A DNA stretch of 64,000 bases from Aedes albopictus (Eukaryota > Arthropoda > Insecta > Diptera > Culicidae), in NCBI RefSeq assembly GCF_035046485.1, contig NC_085138.1, positions 431,507,265 through 431,571,264 on the forward strand. The letters run 5' to 3'. This document shows, piece by piece, positions 20,601 through 33,032 of the stretch. Positions within the stretch are counted from its first letter, which is position 1, and each line of letters begins with the position of its first letter. The position numbers and the translations under genes were made by a program. The notes under the pieces are model-generated. The model had not been told where the DNA came from and did not search any database. It worked only from the letters and a program-made list of their open reading frames with translations.

Positions 20601-22757
20601 TGGATTTATAAATAGTCTCTATAATCTGTAATCCTATGAAATTTTAGATTTCATTTGTCATACATTATTGTTGTCATACTAATGTTTCATATGTGTGGGC
20701 ACTACACAAAACATGTCCATGCGATTTCTCGCTAAGCTTTATTCTTTGGGTGCCTCTAGCTGGACTACAATCTCCCAGTGCAATTGCATCGCTTGTATGA
20801 CCCATCGCTTCATAAGTGGAGGCGGCTCATTCAACTCATCGAAACAAAGCTAGATCCAGTCATTAGCCACCAGAATCAGCCGCTGCATGTTGGAGTAGAT
20901 TCATAGGGGGCAATGATTTGTAGATTTTATTTGAGTGGCGGGTGTTTTACAACAATCTAGATAGACGAATATCTACCCACTTCGGTAGAATCTTCCGCGT
21001 GTCAGTAAGCATTCATCTGAGTTCCCATAATAGGTTTGGTAGGTGAGTGCCTCCCAACATCCAAACATACCGCGCCGTTTTTGCGCCCAGAGAGCGGATT
21101 TTAAGTGGATGAGGGAATTGCTAATTGGTCGAATAATAGAAGTCCGGTCAAGCCTACATAGCTAACCTGCATCGCAGCGCAGTTTGATCGTCGTCGTCGG
21201 CACGGCGTCGTTCGTGTGCATATTGAGGAAGCAAACAAAAGCACTTACCCACTTTGGTCAGGCCGCACTTGCCGCATACGAAACAGACAAAAAACCGTTT
21301 TGAGACCGGCACAGGTGAGCGGAAGGTACACAAACAATCCGAAAGTGTTTTTGGTTTCAGGGGGGCTCAAACTGGAAGGCACGGGTCGAGAGGGCGCTCT
21401 AGAGTGGCCCAAGTTTATGTGGAAAACGTTCTGAAAGAACCTTTATCTTATATTTACTGGTCTTTTCTGGATCATGAATGGATCCTCCATCTATCAAACG
21501 AGAGAAATTAATTAAATTCAATTGGACTTGGGATCAAAAACATAAATCTTGAAATTGGCAGCACTAGGTAACGTAACTTTTTAAATCATGTTTTGGACTA
21601 TTTTGTACCACCCTAGGGATCACGCATGGAGCCTAGCGTGGTGACCGAAGAAATGGTTTTGAATGAGCTCGGTATTTCTTGCATTTTGTTGAACCATAGC
21701 TGTCCAGCTGGGCAGCTTGGTTTGGGGCAAAGCGGAAATTCATTTTTGAACTCTCCGCCGCCATGGAACGGAGGCCGTGTGAGTGTTTGTTTGTTTCGTT
21801 TGTTTGTATGCCGGCGGGCGGCTCATTCAACCTGGGCCCATAGCTTCGAGAGATCGTGGGTGGAACATTAAAAAGGTTAAGTTATGGCTTCTCACCTGTG
21901 TGTGCGCCGCACTATCGTCGCCGTCCACCGTGGCCAGTGTGCTATCTAAATAAGAAATCTAGCTTTCGTCAAAACAATTAAAACAATTATTTAGAACGAG
22001 TGGGACTCAAGTGATGTACGATGGCGATGACGGTTGGGCCCGTTGTCGTGATCGCTCCGCTACATGACCACTTTTAGTATGGGACTAATTTATGGTCAGT
22101 TGAGCAGGTTTAAGGCTACCGTACAGCGGAAGGTGCTCGAATCGTTTACAGGTTAATGAGGGTTCACTTGGGGAAGTGGCGGCCAATTGAAGCCTACACG
22201 CGGGGTTCTGCCAGGCATCACTAATACGATGGTTGCTTGGTAAACAAGACGTTTTTCGTGACTGTGAATAAACTGAAATGAGAATCTTTCGTAACCTCGG
22301 TATCGTTCGGTAGCACGAGTGAAACCGTCCTCATGATGGTTTTAGGAGTAATGTGCTCCACTTATGACTCTATCTGAATTGACCGAATCTGAAATCTAAG
22401 TAATTATTTGTATGACACTGGTTGATAGAGCTTAAAGAAATCAAGATAACGAATGCATTTACAGTGGGGTCCCGGTTTTAATTGGGCTGACAAAATCAGG
22501 ACAATTTTAAAAATCAATTATTCACTACGAGTCACCCAAGCAACACGACTTGTTTCAAAATCAGTACCAGCAACATCAGTGCAATCTATTCACTGTTCGT
22601 ATTAAGAACAACAGAACCCAATTGCTTCTTTGCAACGCAAAAAGCGCAGATTCTAAATTGTTATGCAACTTGAGCTAGGGGGAATGATAAACAAATGAAA
22701 AAATAAAAACATGTCCAGACTCGAACCATGAACATCAGGAGTATTAACCACTCACCT
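20601..22757. other. No gene recognised; possible 5' UTR exon inside
   Basis: Mixed-composition DNA without recognisable transposon ends. Contains TCG/GTC-rich patches near 21190 and 21915. A donor-like CACAG|GTGAGC occurs at 21314. Short frames carry no signature. Confidence 0.4.
21180..21314 (+). promoter_or_regulatory. Possible promoter plus non-coding first exon
   Basis: An initiator-like GCAGTTTGATCGTCGTCG at about 21178 is followed by CG-rich sequence of the kind common in insect 5' UTRs, and ends at a strong donor, CACAG|GTGAGC. This is pattern-matching only: no TATA box or confirmed transcript. Confidence 0.18.
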
Positions 22758-22759
22758 TA

Positions 22760-23045
22760 CACGGTCAGAAAATTCACTCATTTTGGAGCTAAAGTGGGAC
22801 AACTCAAAATTGAGTAAATTTTATGTCCAGCGATAGCTCTAACCCAAGTGCGAAAATCTCATCAGTTTTAGTTGTATAATATTCTTGCTGATGTGAAGAA
22901 TATTATACGGCTTAAATAGGTTGGATTTTTGCATTTGGGCCAGCTCTATCGCTGGAAATGCAATTTACTCATTTTTTGAGCTGTTCCAGTTTAGCTCAGT
23001 TTTGTGTGAATCTTACTCATTTCAGAGTAACTTTTTCTTAGCGTG
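22760..23045. mobile_element. 286-bp MITE, TA-flanked
   Basis: TA at 22758-22759 and 23046-23047. The ends are CACGGTCAGAAAATTCACTC and, reversed, CACGCTAAGAAAAAGTTACT. Internal patches CCAGCGATAG and GAGTAAATT pair across the element. The centre has an AATATTCTTGC...GAAGAATATT hairpin. Confidence 0.8.
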
Positions 23046-23047
23046 TA

Positions 23048-23465
23048 CATACTGCACCAGAAGCTCTGTGAGAGAATTGCTGCTGAACACACCATAAAAG
23101 CTACTGAAGTCACGCGTTACTTCATTGCGCCTTCTTTGTCACAAATTAGAAAACTGTCAAAATGAAAAGACGCACAAGTTTTCCGCAACATATTTGGAAC
23201 TTAATCTGAACAAACAAACCAGAGTAAAATGTTTCATGTGTGTTACATAGCACATTTAATGCAAGATGACTGTATTGCCATTTGTGAACCGATGTTAAAC
23301 ACGATGTTATTTGTAATTCATATGAAACAAAGCCGCAACTTAACGATATTCGGAGTTTAAATGCAACTCAACTGACAAAATGAAAGTTGCGTGTGCTTTT
23401 ATTGCAACTCTTTTAGACCAAAGCATAGAAAGTCACATTTTGGATGAAACTGCAGGTGCTGCTTG
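23048..23465. other. No gene recognised
   Basis: AT-rich DNA with no clear open frame or termini. Confidence 0.5.
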
Positions 23466-23722
23466 GGCGATGCGGTAAGCACGCAAGAGTTCAGCAAGAC
23501 CATGCTAAAGGTGTCAATTTTTATTCCCGGTCAGTTCAGGAACTTGTCGTGATGAACATTTTCTTAATAAAGCATTGAGTATATTTGTGCCCGCCACATG
23601 CAAAATGACCATTGTCAAAGGAAGCTCTCAGTTAATAACTGTGGAAGCCTGGAAGTGCTTATAGAACACAAGCTGAGGAGCAGGCTTTGTACCAGTTGGG
23701 AGGTTTCAAAAAGAAAAAAAAA
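23466..23722 (+). mobile_element. tRNA-derived SINE, same family as 2911-3464
   Basis: Diverged head (box-B-like region near 23527-23540), then TTTGTGCCCGCCACATGCAA and GTTAATAACTGTGGAAG, as in the first copy but without its MITE. Ends in an A-rich tail at 23707-23722. It shows that the MITE at 2998-3305 is a later insertion. Confidence 0.75.
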
Positions 23723-23796
23723 TGTAATTGTGGTATACAACATGGTTTTCTTGACTAAGCCCGGTGTCATGACTCATTTCATACTTTCGTGAACTT

Positions 23797-23853
23797 TCAG
23801 CCTTTTGTGAATTCAGCCTTATGTACATTCAGCCTTATATTAATATCCCGTTC
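23797..23853. repeat. Isolated terminus of the GGCTGAA-repeat element
   Basis: TTTCAGCCTTTTGTGAATTC, then CAGCCTTATGTACATTCAGCC and a CCCG end, matching the right terminus of the 2.56-kb element at 58489-61048. The other end was not found here. Confidence 0.6.
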
Positions 23854-23880
23854 CAAGATGAATTCTGGATTATTTCTAGA

Positions 23881-25362
23881 CACTGAGGCAAAAATACTTA
23901 GGAATTTAATAAGTCGCAACTTATGAACGGACGATTTTTCTGTTTCATTACTCGCTTATTGTCTTTATAATTGTTGCGAACGCGTTCCATATCTACAGTA
24001 TGCGGCAGGAAAAAATGCGAAAGTGTTTTTCAACTTCAAACCTCATTTTCGTCCATTTGACATTAACCAATCCATGTTTCAACGTTCCATGATCTATAAT
24101 AGGCTAGTTTTCTGAAAAGTTAATTAAAAAATTTCCCATTTTGGTCACTAACCTTTACAGGGCGGTGCCTGAAGATGAAGACAACCAGAATTTTCAAACC
24201 GCAGAAAATCACACAGGTCGCTAAATTTCGCATCTGATAAAACAAAATTTTTGATTTTCTCTACAATATCATCAAATATATGTACTTATTTCATCTGGTA
24301 TATGAAACTACGTGGCTCTGGATCAGTGTGGTCTGGTTGTTCATCGAATTTGAGCTAATTTTGTTACTGTTATAGTCATTTTGTTTAATGACTATTGGGC
24401 GCGCAGTTTATTGATAGCCGCTTATTAGGCCTACATTATCACATGTTAAACATCAAATATGTTCATTTTTAATTTTCAGTGCTAGAATATAGACATTCAC
24501 TGATACACTGTCATGAAAAAATAGTCATATATATCCCATATTTAGCGTGTAATAGTGCCTTGAACTTTTCGCATTTTTTCCTGCCGCACCCTGTACAACT
24601 TAAGATTGACATATTCGACATGGTTGTGAAAAAGCCATAATTGAAATCTATGAAAATCTTTACAATGAGAGTATGGATTCCATCTAGCTGCGTCTTAGAC
24701 AAACAAGCATTACTCACTGATCTGTTTTTAGAGCTATCGGACACTCAAAATCAAATAGATTTTATTTAAGTGCCCATAAATTCTCCCAAATGAACAACAA
24801 CAGTGGAATTATACGTAAGTAAAATTATCGATTCCTCTGAATTGATCCTAGCGATTTTCGCGAGAATTTTCGTAAAAGTGACAAGAAGCAAGTTTGACTG
24901 CATTGTGTGGTAAAACAAACCATGCAAATTTGCATTCTTTAATTAAAGTACAGTCGAATATGGTCCTTTTCACTTTATTTCATGTGATCGATGAAGAGAA
25001 ATCGAATATTTTACTTACGCGGTAATTCAAGACACATGACATGAATTGGAGCAGAATTATTTCATCAAAAAAAATCACAATATATGAATACGAATATCAT
25101 TTTGCTTGCGACATGACATTTATAATTAAAAAATGTTGTTTTCTATAAGTTTCAGTAGTTGATTTCAATAAGAGCAAACATACAATAGTTATAGTTTTCA
25201 TCCAATGATGTTCCTACGCAAAACTTATGATGTTGGTAAGTGACTGGACATAAAAATGTATCCCACTTAATCATAAGTGAAATCTATGGCTTTCAACAAT
25301 AATCATAGCGTCACCAAATCTTAAGGGGATCTATGCTGTTCCTAAGTATTTTTGCCTCAGTG
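23881..25362. mobile_element. 1,482-bp TIR element with TAGA duplication
   Basis: Near-perfect 24-bp inverted ends begin CACTGAGGCAAAAATACTTA. TAGA flanks both sides (23877-23880 and 25363-25366). The interior is AT-rich and itself holds another element (23996-24593), leaving about 880 bp of its own sequence. No transposase signature. The superfamily is unclear: a 4-bp TAGA target is not typical of the common insect groups. Confidence 0.78.
23996..24593. mobile_element. 598-bp TA-flanked element nested in the TAGA element
   Basis: TA at 23994-23995 and 24594-24595. The ends are CAGTATGCGGCAGGAAAAAA and, reversed, CAGGGTGCGGCAGGAAAAAA. Pairing extends into TGCGAAA. A 77-residue minus frame (24511-24744) crosses the boundary and is not meaningful. 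Tc1/mariner-type by target. Confidence 0.8.
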
Positions 25363-25366
25363 TAGA

Positions 25367-26520
25367 AATCCCTATTGCAATCTCAGAAGAAATCCCTAGT
25401 GAAATTCCCAAAGTATTTCCTAGATGAATCTTTGGAGAAATTCTCAATGAAATATCTGAAAAAATCCCTGTAGGAAATACAATTGAAATTCCTGAAGAAA
25501 TCCACGGAGGAATTCCTGAAAACAAAAACTAGGGAAATATATGGAGCAATTCCTTAAAATTCCAATCAGATAAGGCTATAGAAATTGCAGCATAAAATCC
25601 AGGAAGCATTCCAGCAAAACAAAATCTATGGAAATTTCTGCAGCGAGTCAAAAGAAATCACAAGAAAAAATCCTTAAGCAATAGCAAAAGATATTTCTGT
25701 AGGAACACCACGAGAAAATCTTGGAGAAATCCCAAGAGGAACCCCAAGAAATCTAAAGAAGGTCGAAGGAACCCCATGGGAAAATCTAAAGAAGAATCCT
25801 GGAGAAATCTCCCAAGATAAACTATATGGTTTATTACCAATGCTCGAAGGAATACTTGGAAAAACTATTGCAGCAATCTCGGTAGAAATTTCAGGAAAAA
25901 AAAACACTGGGCAAAACTCCGAAGGAATCCACACAAGAAGTTTAAAAGAAATTTCCAAATTAATTCATCAAGGAATTGTCGAAGCATTCCCCAACTCTTC
26001 AGTAATTTCTGAAGCAATCCTATGATTTATTTACGAAGAGATCCAAGAAGGGTTTCCAGATTCTATGGAAATATTTTTGAAGAAATTGCTGGAAGAATTT
26101 CCGAAGGAAATCCTACGATGGAGTATAATTGTAATCCTTTGAAGAAAAACAGGAGAAATTGCTTAAACGCCCTTAAAAAATTCTCCAAGGAATTTCTGAT
26201 AAAATTTTCAAAAGAGTAAAAGGAGTAGATTAAGAAGGAAATTTAACGGGGCATTCCAAATGAATTCATTTAAACCTTTTCATAGCATTTCCCGCTGGTG
26301 CCCACCGAAGTTCCCGAATGGAACCCTGGAAACATTCCCGATGAAATTGCTGGAAGATATTTTGATATAATTCGTTGTGGAATTCCTTAGAATGAACTCC
26401 CGCAGAAACCGTGACTGGAATTTTCGAAAAAATCCTGATTTTTTCAAATGAATCCATTTATGAGCTTTTGAAGCATTCTTCACAGCAATTCATGAAACTA
26501 TTGAAGAAATGCCTGAAGCA
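25367..26520. repeat. AT-rich 12-bp array (GGAAT orientation)
   Basis: Successive 12-mers such as AAATCTTGGAGA, AATCCCAAGAGG and AACCCCAAGAAA are readable near 25715-25755. The left edge coincides with the right end of the TAGA element, so that element jumped into the array or at its border. Confidence 0.77.
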
Positions 26521-27654
26521 ATACAAGCAGAATTTCCTAGATAGGGTATCGGGATGCTTCGTTGGCATAGTCCCCTCGTTCGGCCTATCTTAACGTGAAC
26601 CAAAAACTCAAACAAACACGCATAACTGGAGATCGGAAAAGCTTTGCGCCAAACAACTGTAACATTTCGTTTCAATTTTAGCACTTAGGAGCATTAAAAT
26701 TGATAGAAAATGTCACTTTGTTTAGCTTTTGTAGACGCCATGATTCTTCGGCTTAGTGGGTAGTTTACACACATGATCATAAATGGCATGATTCTGAAAC
26801 ATTTCGAATTGACTTTTCAATAACTTAACATTTAATGCGACGGTCAAAGACGCTGTTTCGAACTTGTGTATTTGTTTTCAACATATAATAACTATTTTTC
26901 AAATTAAATGTGGGCCGAATATTGAGGACATTTTTTCACTATGTACCCAAATCTTGGCCCATCAGTAAAATTACGTCAACAACACCGATAAAGTGACGTC
27001 AATAACATTGCTTGCTTAAGAACCAGAAAGAACGAACAGGAAGAAAGATTTTGTATGCGGTGACTGTGAAAATATAACACAATAATAGGTTTGCTTTGTT
27101 TTCGTTACTAAATTAAGAAAGAACTTTAATTTAAGTGATTTATTTATAGTTTTTTGAAAATTTGGCTCCGAAAATGTAATTTAAAAGTAAGATTGGTGAA
27201 CCAACAGAGATAATACTTCAGCAGAAATATTGAAAAAAAATAGATAATAAGTGGTTCTAGTGCATGGAAAGCAATAGGCCAACGTTGTATCCACTAATAG
27301 GCCAATTTTTGTACCATAGACCAACGTTGCATACCATCGCATCAAATCTTTTCAACTTAATAAAGTAAATTCTTGAATATTTACGTAAGTTTACTTCCAA
27401 TTGGTGAAACGTGCATTGCCTAGAGTGCGTAATGGGGTCAACATATTATTTCTAGTGCTATTAATTCATGAGTTATGGTCAAAATTGTCAAGGCTTCTTG
27501 CAAATTAGGCCAAGGAATGGTACATATACCCTATCAGTGTACATCATCGACGACTGGAGGAAACCGGGGAGTTGAAAATGATGATTGAAAATGAACTCTC
27601 AACCACACTAGCCCACACTAACCATACTCAACCCTTACCCTTAGATATGAATGA
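26521..27654. other. No gene recognised
   Basis: AT-rich, with TAGGCCAA repeated a few times near 27275-27325 but no termini. No coding signature. Confidence 0.45.
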
Positions 27655-28038
27655 ACGTCTCTTTCACGGCTATCCGTCCAGTCTATTCCAATGATGTCGA
27701 TATTGTCTGCGAAGCCAGCTTTGCCGGAATCATTATCTGCCACAACTCGTTTCTGTTCACTGAATCGTATGTCCCATTGAAATAAAAAGAAAACAGATAA
27801 TGGGTGAACATCTGATCAATTGTTGATCAGCCACCACGAAAACCCACAGTTTTCGCCGATGGAGGACTTCTCAATCGGCCTCGGCCTGTTAATTAGAATT
27901 TAGAACAAAATTGTGTACACTGAATTCAAAAGTTTTATTCCTCTGTAATTCGCCTAATTCAGTCGATGCCATTTGTTGTGTAGAGAGCTAATGAGACCAT
28001 CCCACCAACTAGCAGATAGTTCGTCTTCTTCCCGGGAG

Positions 28039-28421
28039 CAGGGATGGGAACACTCACTTGCTATTTTCTCACCTCAGAAGCATGCAATCAAGAAACAATG
28101 TATGGACTACTTTTGCCTTGTGGTTTGGTCTAAAACTTTGCCGAAGAGAGTAGGGATCGCACGCGCATCTCAAAGTCGTGACAGGGCTGTGGAAGCGACT
28201 GTCCACGAGGTGAGTGTAATTTACATTCATCTCGTGGAGAGTTGCCTTCGCAGCTCCTTCACGACTTTGGTATGTGTGTGCGACCCCTACTCTATTCAGA
28301 AAAGTCTTAGACCAAACCACAAGGCAAAAGTCGTCCATACATCATTTTTTGACTGCACGCTTCTGTGCTGAGAAAACTGCAAGTGAGTGTAACTCTTTGC
28401 AAGTGAGTGTTCCCATCCTTG
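28039..28421. mobile_element. 383-bp MITE, hAT type, inside LINE family A
   Basis: The ends are CAGGGATGGGAACACTCACT and, reversed, CAAGGATGGGAACACTCACT. A perfect 8-bp duplication CCCGGGAG flanks it (28031-28038, 28422-28429). The arms pair over most of their length, which produces mirror-image frames of 89 and 132 residues on opposite strands. CA-G ends and an 8-bp target fit hAT. Confidence 0.87.
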
Positions 28422-28640
28422 CCCGGGAGTTCGTCCTTCCCAGCAGCTTTGTTATTCTTCAGCCTTGTTATGGCTGCCTTGAACTCGTCTAGCGTTGGAG
28501 GTTCCACAGCCCGTCTGTCGTCGTCTATTTGAATTCTGTCTGTCGATCTTCCGTTCCCACGATTCAACAATTCCTCGTGCTCTCTCCTCCTGGCAGCCAC
28601 CATTGTTTTGTTCATCAGCATGTTTCCATCACGGGAGCGG
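28422..28640 (-). pseudogene. LINE linker/RT N-terminal fragment
   Basis: Reads LMNKTMVAARRREHEELLNR, then IDDDRRAVEPPTLDEFKAAI and RLKNNKAAGKDELP, the lead-in to the RT domain, ending at the MITE boundary. In frame for about 65 codons, but upstream and downstream parts are broken. Confidence 0.8.
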
Positions 28641-29354
28641 GCGCTGGTTTTCTCCGAACACCATTGACAGTTTTGTAAAATCTCCGCATATTATTCTGTT
28701 GCATACTATTTTGTGCCTGAGCAATCGCATATTCCTCTTTCGTTTTTTTTGGCTACTCCTATATCACTCCCTGTTCTGCCGGGTCCCCGACACTAGCATC
28801 GGGCTACTGGTAACATTCTTCTCGTCCGTTACCCTCTGGCACTCCTCGTCGAACCACCCGTTCCTAAGTCGTTATTGAGCAGTGGCTATCACCTCCCGCG
28901 CTGCCGTACTCATCGCTCCGTGGATAGACTCACAAAGTTTTGAGATTATCGTTCTCTTGATTTCACTTATCTGCTTTTTCAGCTTTTGGTTATAGTTGGT
29001 TACCGTACTGGTTGTTGAAAATCGCTGGATGCTGATACGCATCTATCGCCGGTTCGTAGAGTCCAACATGGTTGTAAACCGAGCTCAAATCATACCAAAT
29101 ACGAGATAATAGTCTGAGTCGATGTTGGGACCCCTAAAAGTTCTAGCATAAATGACATCCGAAAAGTGTTAGCCATCTACCAGCACATAGACGATTTTTG
29201 GTTGCAAACTTCGTCGTTTGGGTGCCTCCATGCTGATATTCTTGTGTACAAAGCAGGTGCTTCTAATGGCCAACCCCCGCCCGGCTGCACTAAGGTTGAC
29301 TAATCTCAAGCCGTTGTTGTTAGTGCCATAGTGAAGGCTCTCCATATCGATGGA

Positions 29355-29702
29355 TTAGACGGAAGGAGTCTGCTCTTCCGACTTGCGCGTTGGCTTCACC
29401 GATGACAAACTTAACGTTGTGTTCATGCGTTTAAGGCATTCTCCATAGTTCTGGTCCAACCATTCGTATAACGCATCCTTCACATCATCGGTTTTGTCAT
29501 TGGCTGGCGCATAGGCATTGATCAGGCTGTAATTAAAGAATTTGCTTCGTATCCTTAATGCGCAGATCTGATCATAGATGGGCTTCCACCGCATAGCATG
29601 CTTCATCTGAATCTGACCCCTTGGGTTAATTATCGCAGCTGCTTTAGAAGATGGTATATTTGAATGATGAGTTGGTGATGGGATCCACCGCTTTGAATTC
29701 AA
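29355..29702 (-). pseudogene. LINE APE-type endonuclease fragment
   Basis: A 115-residue open frame with YSLINAYAPANDKTDDVKDA and LYEWLDQNYGE, the region before the GDxNA block of APE-type LINE endonucleases. The QEVRW glutamate motif is just upstream at 29700-29770. The catalytic aspartate region downstream is degraded. Such enzymes nick the target DNA to prime reverse transcription. Confidence 0.8.
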
Positions 29703-29850
29703 GTTCGCCAGATTTTAACCACCTCACTTCCTGGATAGCAGCCAAAAGGCTCACTCGTACAGGTTCATTTAAAGTCCTAACGTTCTTAGTATAGCGCTTC
29801 TAATCATAGTCCTTATTTCGTTGCCAGATCCGTTTCCGAGAATACCTTTC

Positions 29851-32692
29851 GCATTTTATTTTTCTAACTTCATTTATCGTAGTGTTGAAAGGTTACCTTA
29901 CCGGTGTCACGCTGCATACATCACGTTGGAGGGGCTGTTACATTGGATACAGCTGATGCGATACAGTGTTTCTCATTCAGCTGTTGAATGTCAGCACTGA
30001 CGCTGTTTGAGCCGCACCTTCTTGGTGGACAGACGCTCGAGATGTACCCCCTAAATCTATCTGAAAGCAGAAGGACAACAGTGACCAGCTGAGCACACGG
30101 TTGACCAGTGAAAGCATGCGGTAGGAGTTTGTAAGGACCAGAGCTATGTTAGACGCTCCAGGTTTTAGCCCAATCCAACTGAATTTCATCGAGACTAGTG
30201 CTTCGAATCGCAATAAAATTAAAATACTCCTACAACCATCAAAATAACTGTAAAAATTTACCCCCAAGAAGTACGGCCGATCAAACAATAGAACATATAA
30301 CACGCGAAACTTCCATTACACGACCATTTGACAAGCTCGTAAAACAAACGACATCAACGCGCGGCCCTCTTAATTGGCGACGACCGCCCTATCGTTGTCG
30401 TCATTGCATATTGGTGGCTGGCTGGTTGGAGGTAGCCGACATTGATTACTATCGCGGCAGATTGGATGTGTTACTTGACGTCGCTGACTGTCGTCCGTCG
30501 TTGCACTGCGCCAGCACGATCCTATTGGTGAAATCTGGCTGGCGCGCCCCCTTCATCGTCGCAGTCGCAGTTCAGATTGATCGTGAAATCGTAGTTCGCG
30601 GGAAAAGCACTATAAACTGGAAAGCGACACGATTGGAAATGTTTCCCCGCGGGCTTATGGGCTGGGGATATAGGTACCTACATGGATGGGTGAAAAGGCC
30701 GCAGCCAGGAAGCATCAAACACGTGTTATCTGGTGCAACCTTTGCGCTTGTCCTATTGCTACAGGGTGGGCCTCCAGATGTGGTCCGGTGATAACGGGTG
30801 GTGCTCTGTAGGACTGGGTTAGGGATGACGATCATGGCGGTAGTTGCGGGAAAAGCAATACGAGAGCGAGTTGGGTAAAATGTGATTTCTAAGGAAAAGG
30901 TCGATATACCAGCTTGTATATTAAAAGAATCGTATTGAGCAACCCAATTGATGTTTTGAAGTAATTTGTAGAATTGAGTTCCACTCCTAATCCTAATCCT
31001 AATAATTGGATGGAAGCCTCTTTATATTTAAATACGTATCCCAGCTACTTCTGAGAATCTTTCCTAGTTTTGCAGAATACTTGCTGCAAAGATCTGGCCA
31101 AACATATTTTGTTAGAACTGTTTTCGTACATTTATCAGAGAGTTTAAAAAAAATCTTGCGAAATATCCGTTATAGACCATAGTAAACATTTTGTCTAGTC
31201 TAGTCAAATCTATACATTCGCTGTCCAGTGATTATATAACATTTAGCACCAAACTCCCACCACACGAGTGAATGTGTTATGTAACCGTCAAGACACTATC
31301 TTTTCCCGGTTATCGACTAGCCGCGGCAACATACGGAAGACGTGAACGTTCTAACCCTGCAACTATGCGCCGTACCATTCGAATAGCTGAGCAAGCAGTG
31401 CTGTTGCACCATGTCCCCAGTCGGTTCGGACTTCTTATCGCTGACAGCCATTGTCGAGACTGGTACAAATGACATCAACACTTCCACGTTCATTAACTGG
31501 CCCTGGCCGCCATACAATGATGACGATCGAGTTGTAAAGGAGTTCTGAATGAAAACGATGCGACTCCCAATACGGCACCCAAAAGGCTTATAAAACTGGG
31601 TGGCTTGCGGAGGCTCAAGCACGTCCATGAAACGGAACACCCAGAATAAGGCAAACTTGCCACACTCCGTACAAGAGGCAATCATTAATCTGTTTCGCAA
31701 TGTGTGGACCGCTGCACCTCCCATTTTAAATCGCTGCTCATTGGAAACGGATAGATCTTCATGTGGAATATATAATTTTTCATATTTACTTTGTCCGGCA
31801 GCGATTTTTCTCGGTTCTAAACCGATACTTTTCCCGTCTTTTGTACCAAGCCTGAACCTCACCCGTTCGTTGGTAGTTTCTTGTAGTCCAGGCAATCAGA
31901 CGAGCCCTTTACCCGTCCAATCGACTAGATCGAACCAGGCACCCGATCGAGACTAATCTAATGAGTGTCCCACCGCCACAACTTCCCTCTAGCGCTCTAG
32001 TGCAGAAAGGTGAGGTCTTCTATCGGTCCGCCACCCGTCGGAGGCTAAATAGAAGGTGATGTGTTTTTCCTACCTACACCGATCTATCGCGCAGCTAGGG
32101 ACTAGGGAGGAGTGTTGCTTCTGATTTTTGTGAACTCTGATCGTGGCTCGTAAATATCGCGCAAGCAGTGAACTGTGCAGCCGAGCACACCATGTAATGT
32201 CAGTTTAATTGCAATTTATTACGCTCGGAGTGTGGCCATTTGGTTCGGACGGTGTGGTCAAAAAGAGAAGCAACGGTATCTCATCGAATCAGTCAACCAA
32301 CAGCAGCAAAAGAGGAAGCAAATGGTAGTCATTATTGGGACCGATCGACATCGACATCTATGCGATAGAAATCACGTTGCACAGCAGGTGCATTTATGAA
32401 AAGATTGTTTGTTATGTTTGGATGCTGCTTTATTTATGACAGACTTCACGCAACTCATTTTCAGTCTCCCTTTTAGAATCCGATGAAACATTGTATGTGA
32501 GACGACATCAAGTAACTTAGCATATTTTGGATTGGAGATCTATCAGAAAACAAAAACACGTTAACAGAACTTTGTTTCTGTTACTGGTGAAGAGGCTAAC
32601 AATCTGCAAAGTCCACTGCAAGCCACCCGACCAAACCAAGGACAAAATAACAACAAGTTTCACTATCATAACTCATTTTAAAATTTTTATTG
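29851..32692. other. No gene recognised; two long unexplained frames
   Basis: Repeat-poor, moderately GC-rich in parts. Plus-strand frame 30198-30791 (197 residues) and minus-strand frame 31317-31895 (about 193 codons stop to stop, first codon TTG) have no recognisable domain. One or so frame of this length is expected by chance in 64 kb. No termini of mobile elements seen. Confidence 0.4.
31317..31895 (-). other. Unexplained open frame, about 193 codons
   Basis: Contains text such as RFRLGTKDGKSIGLEPRK and EQRFKMGGAAVHTLRNRL with a mixed, protein-like composition and no low-complexity repeats. There is no ATG at its 5' end and no domain I know. Could be an old transposon or viral ORF relic, or chance. 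Function not inferred. Confidence 0.2.
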
Positions 32693-32823
32693 TTTTTGCC
32701 TTTCTCGTACACTAAGTGTACTGGAAAGGCTATATGTTCACTCCAAAAATGACTTTTTGATAGAAGGCCCGGAGGGTCAAATAACATATACCAATCGACT
32801 CAGCTCGACGAATTGAGGTGATG

Positions 32824-32886
32824 TCTGTGTGTGTGTATGTGTGTGCGTATGTGTGTGCGTGTGTGTGTGTGTCTGTATGTGTGTGT
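32824..32886. repeat. GT-rich microsatellite
   Basis: GTGT/GTAT/GTGC run at the same internal position as 35742-35799 in the sister copy, so it is part of the element. Confidence 0.85.
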
Positions 32887-33032
32887 ACAAAAAAACTCAC
32901 ATCACTTTTTGGCAGTAAACCTCATCCGATTTCAATGACCGACGGTTCATTCGACGCGGAATCTGGTCCCATTGTTTCCTATTGAAAATGGTTCGGATCG
33001 GTTCAGCCGTTCCGGAGATATGGCCATTTAGG

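Larger units (their letters stand above)
27655..29850 (-). mobile_element. Non-LTR retrotransposon family A, copy 2
   Basis: Minus strand from endonuclease to RT. The APE-type endonuclease shows AAIQEVRWLKSG (about 29700-29770) and FFNYSLINAYAPANDKTDD (29480-29535). A RHFSDVI/GPNIDSDYY-like stretch follows near 29110-29190, then the linker (29000-28600), RLKNNKAAGKDELP, and RT blocks matching copy 1. At 27700-27730 the catalytic box (FADNID-like) abuts the NELWQIMI region, so roughly 70 residues of RT are deleted. Stops and frameshifts throughout. A 383-bp hAT-type MITE interrupts it. Confidence 0.85.

Noticed and set aside
24511..24744. 77-residue minus-strand frame with CxxC-like text
   Set aside because: It crosses the boundary of a TA-flanked MITE, so it is a chance fusion.
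27973..28371. 132-residue plus-strand frame and its 89-residue minus-strand twin
   Set aside because: Both come from the arms of the hAT-type MITE; the two proteins are versions of one inverted repeat.
30198..30791. 197-residue plus-strand frame as a gene
   Set aside because: No domain, no start or splice support; one frame of this size is expected by chance. Kept only as an observation.
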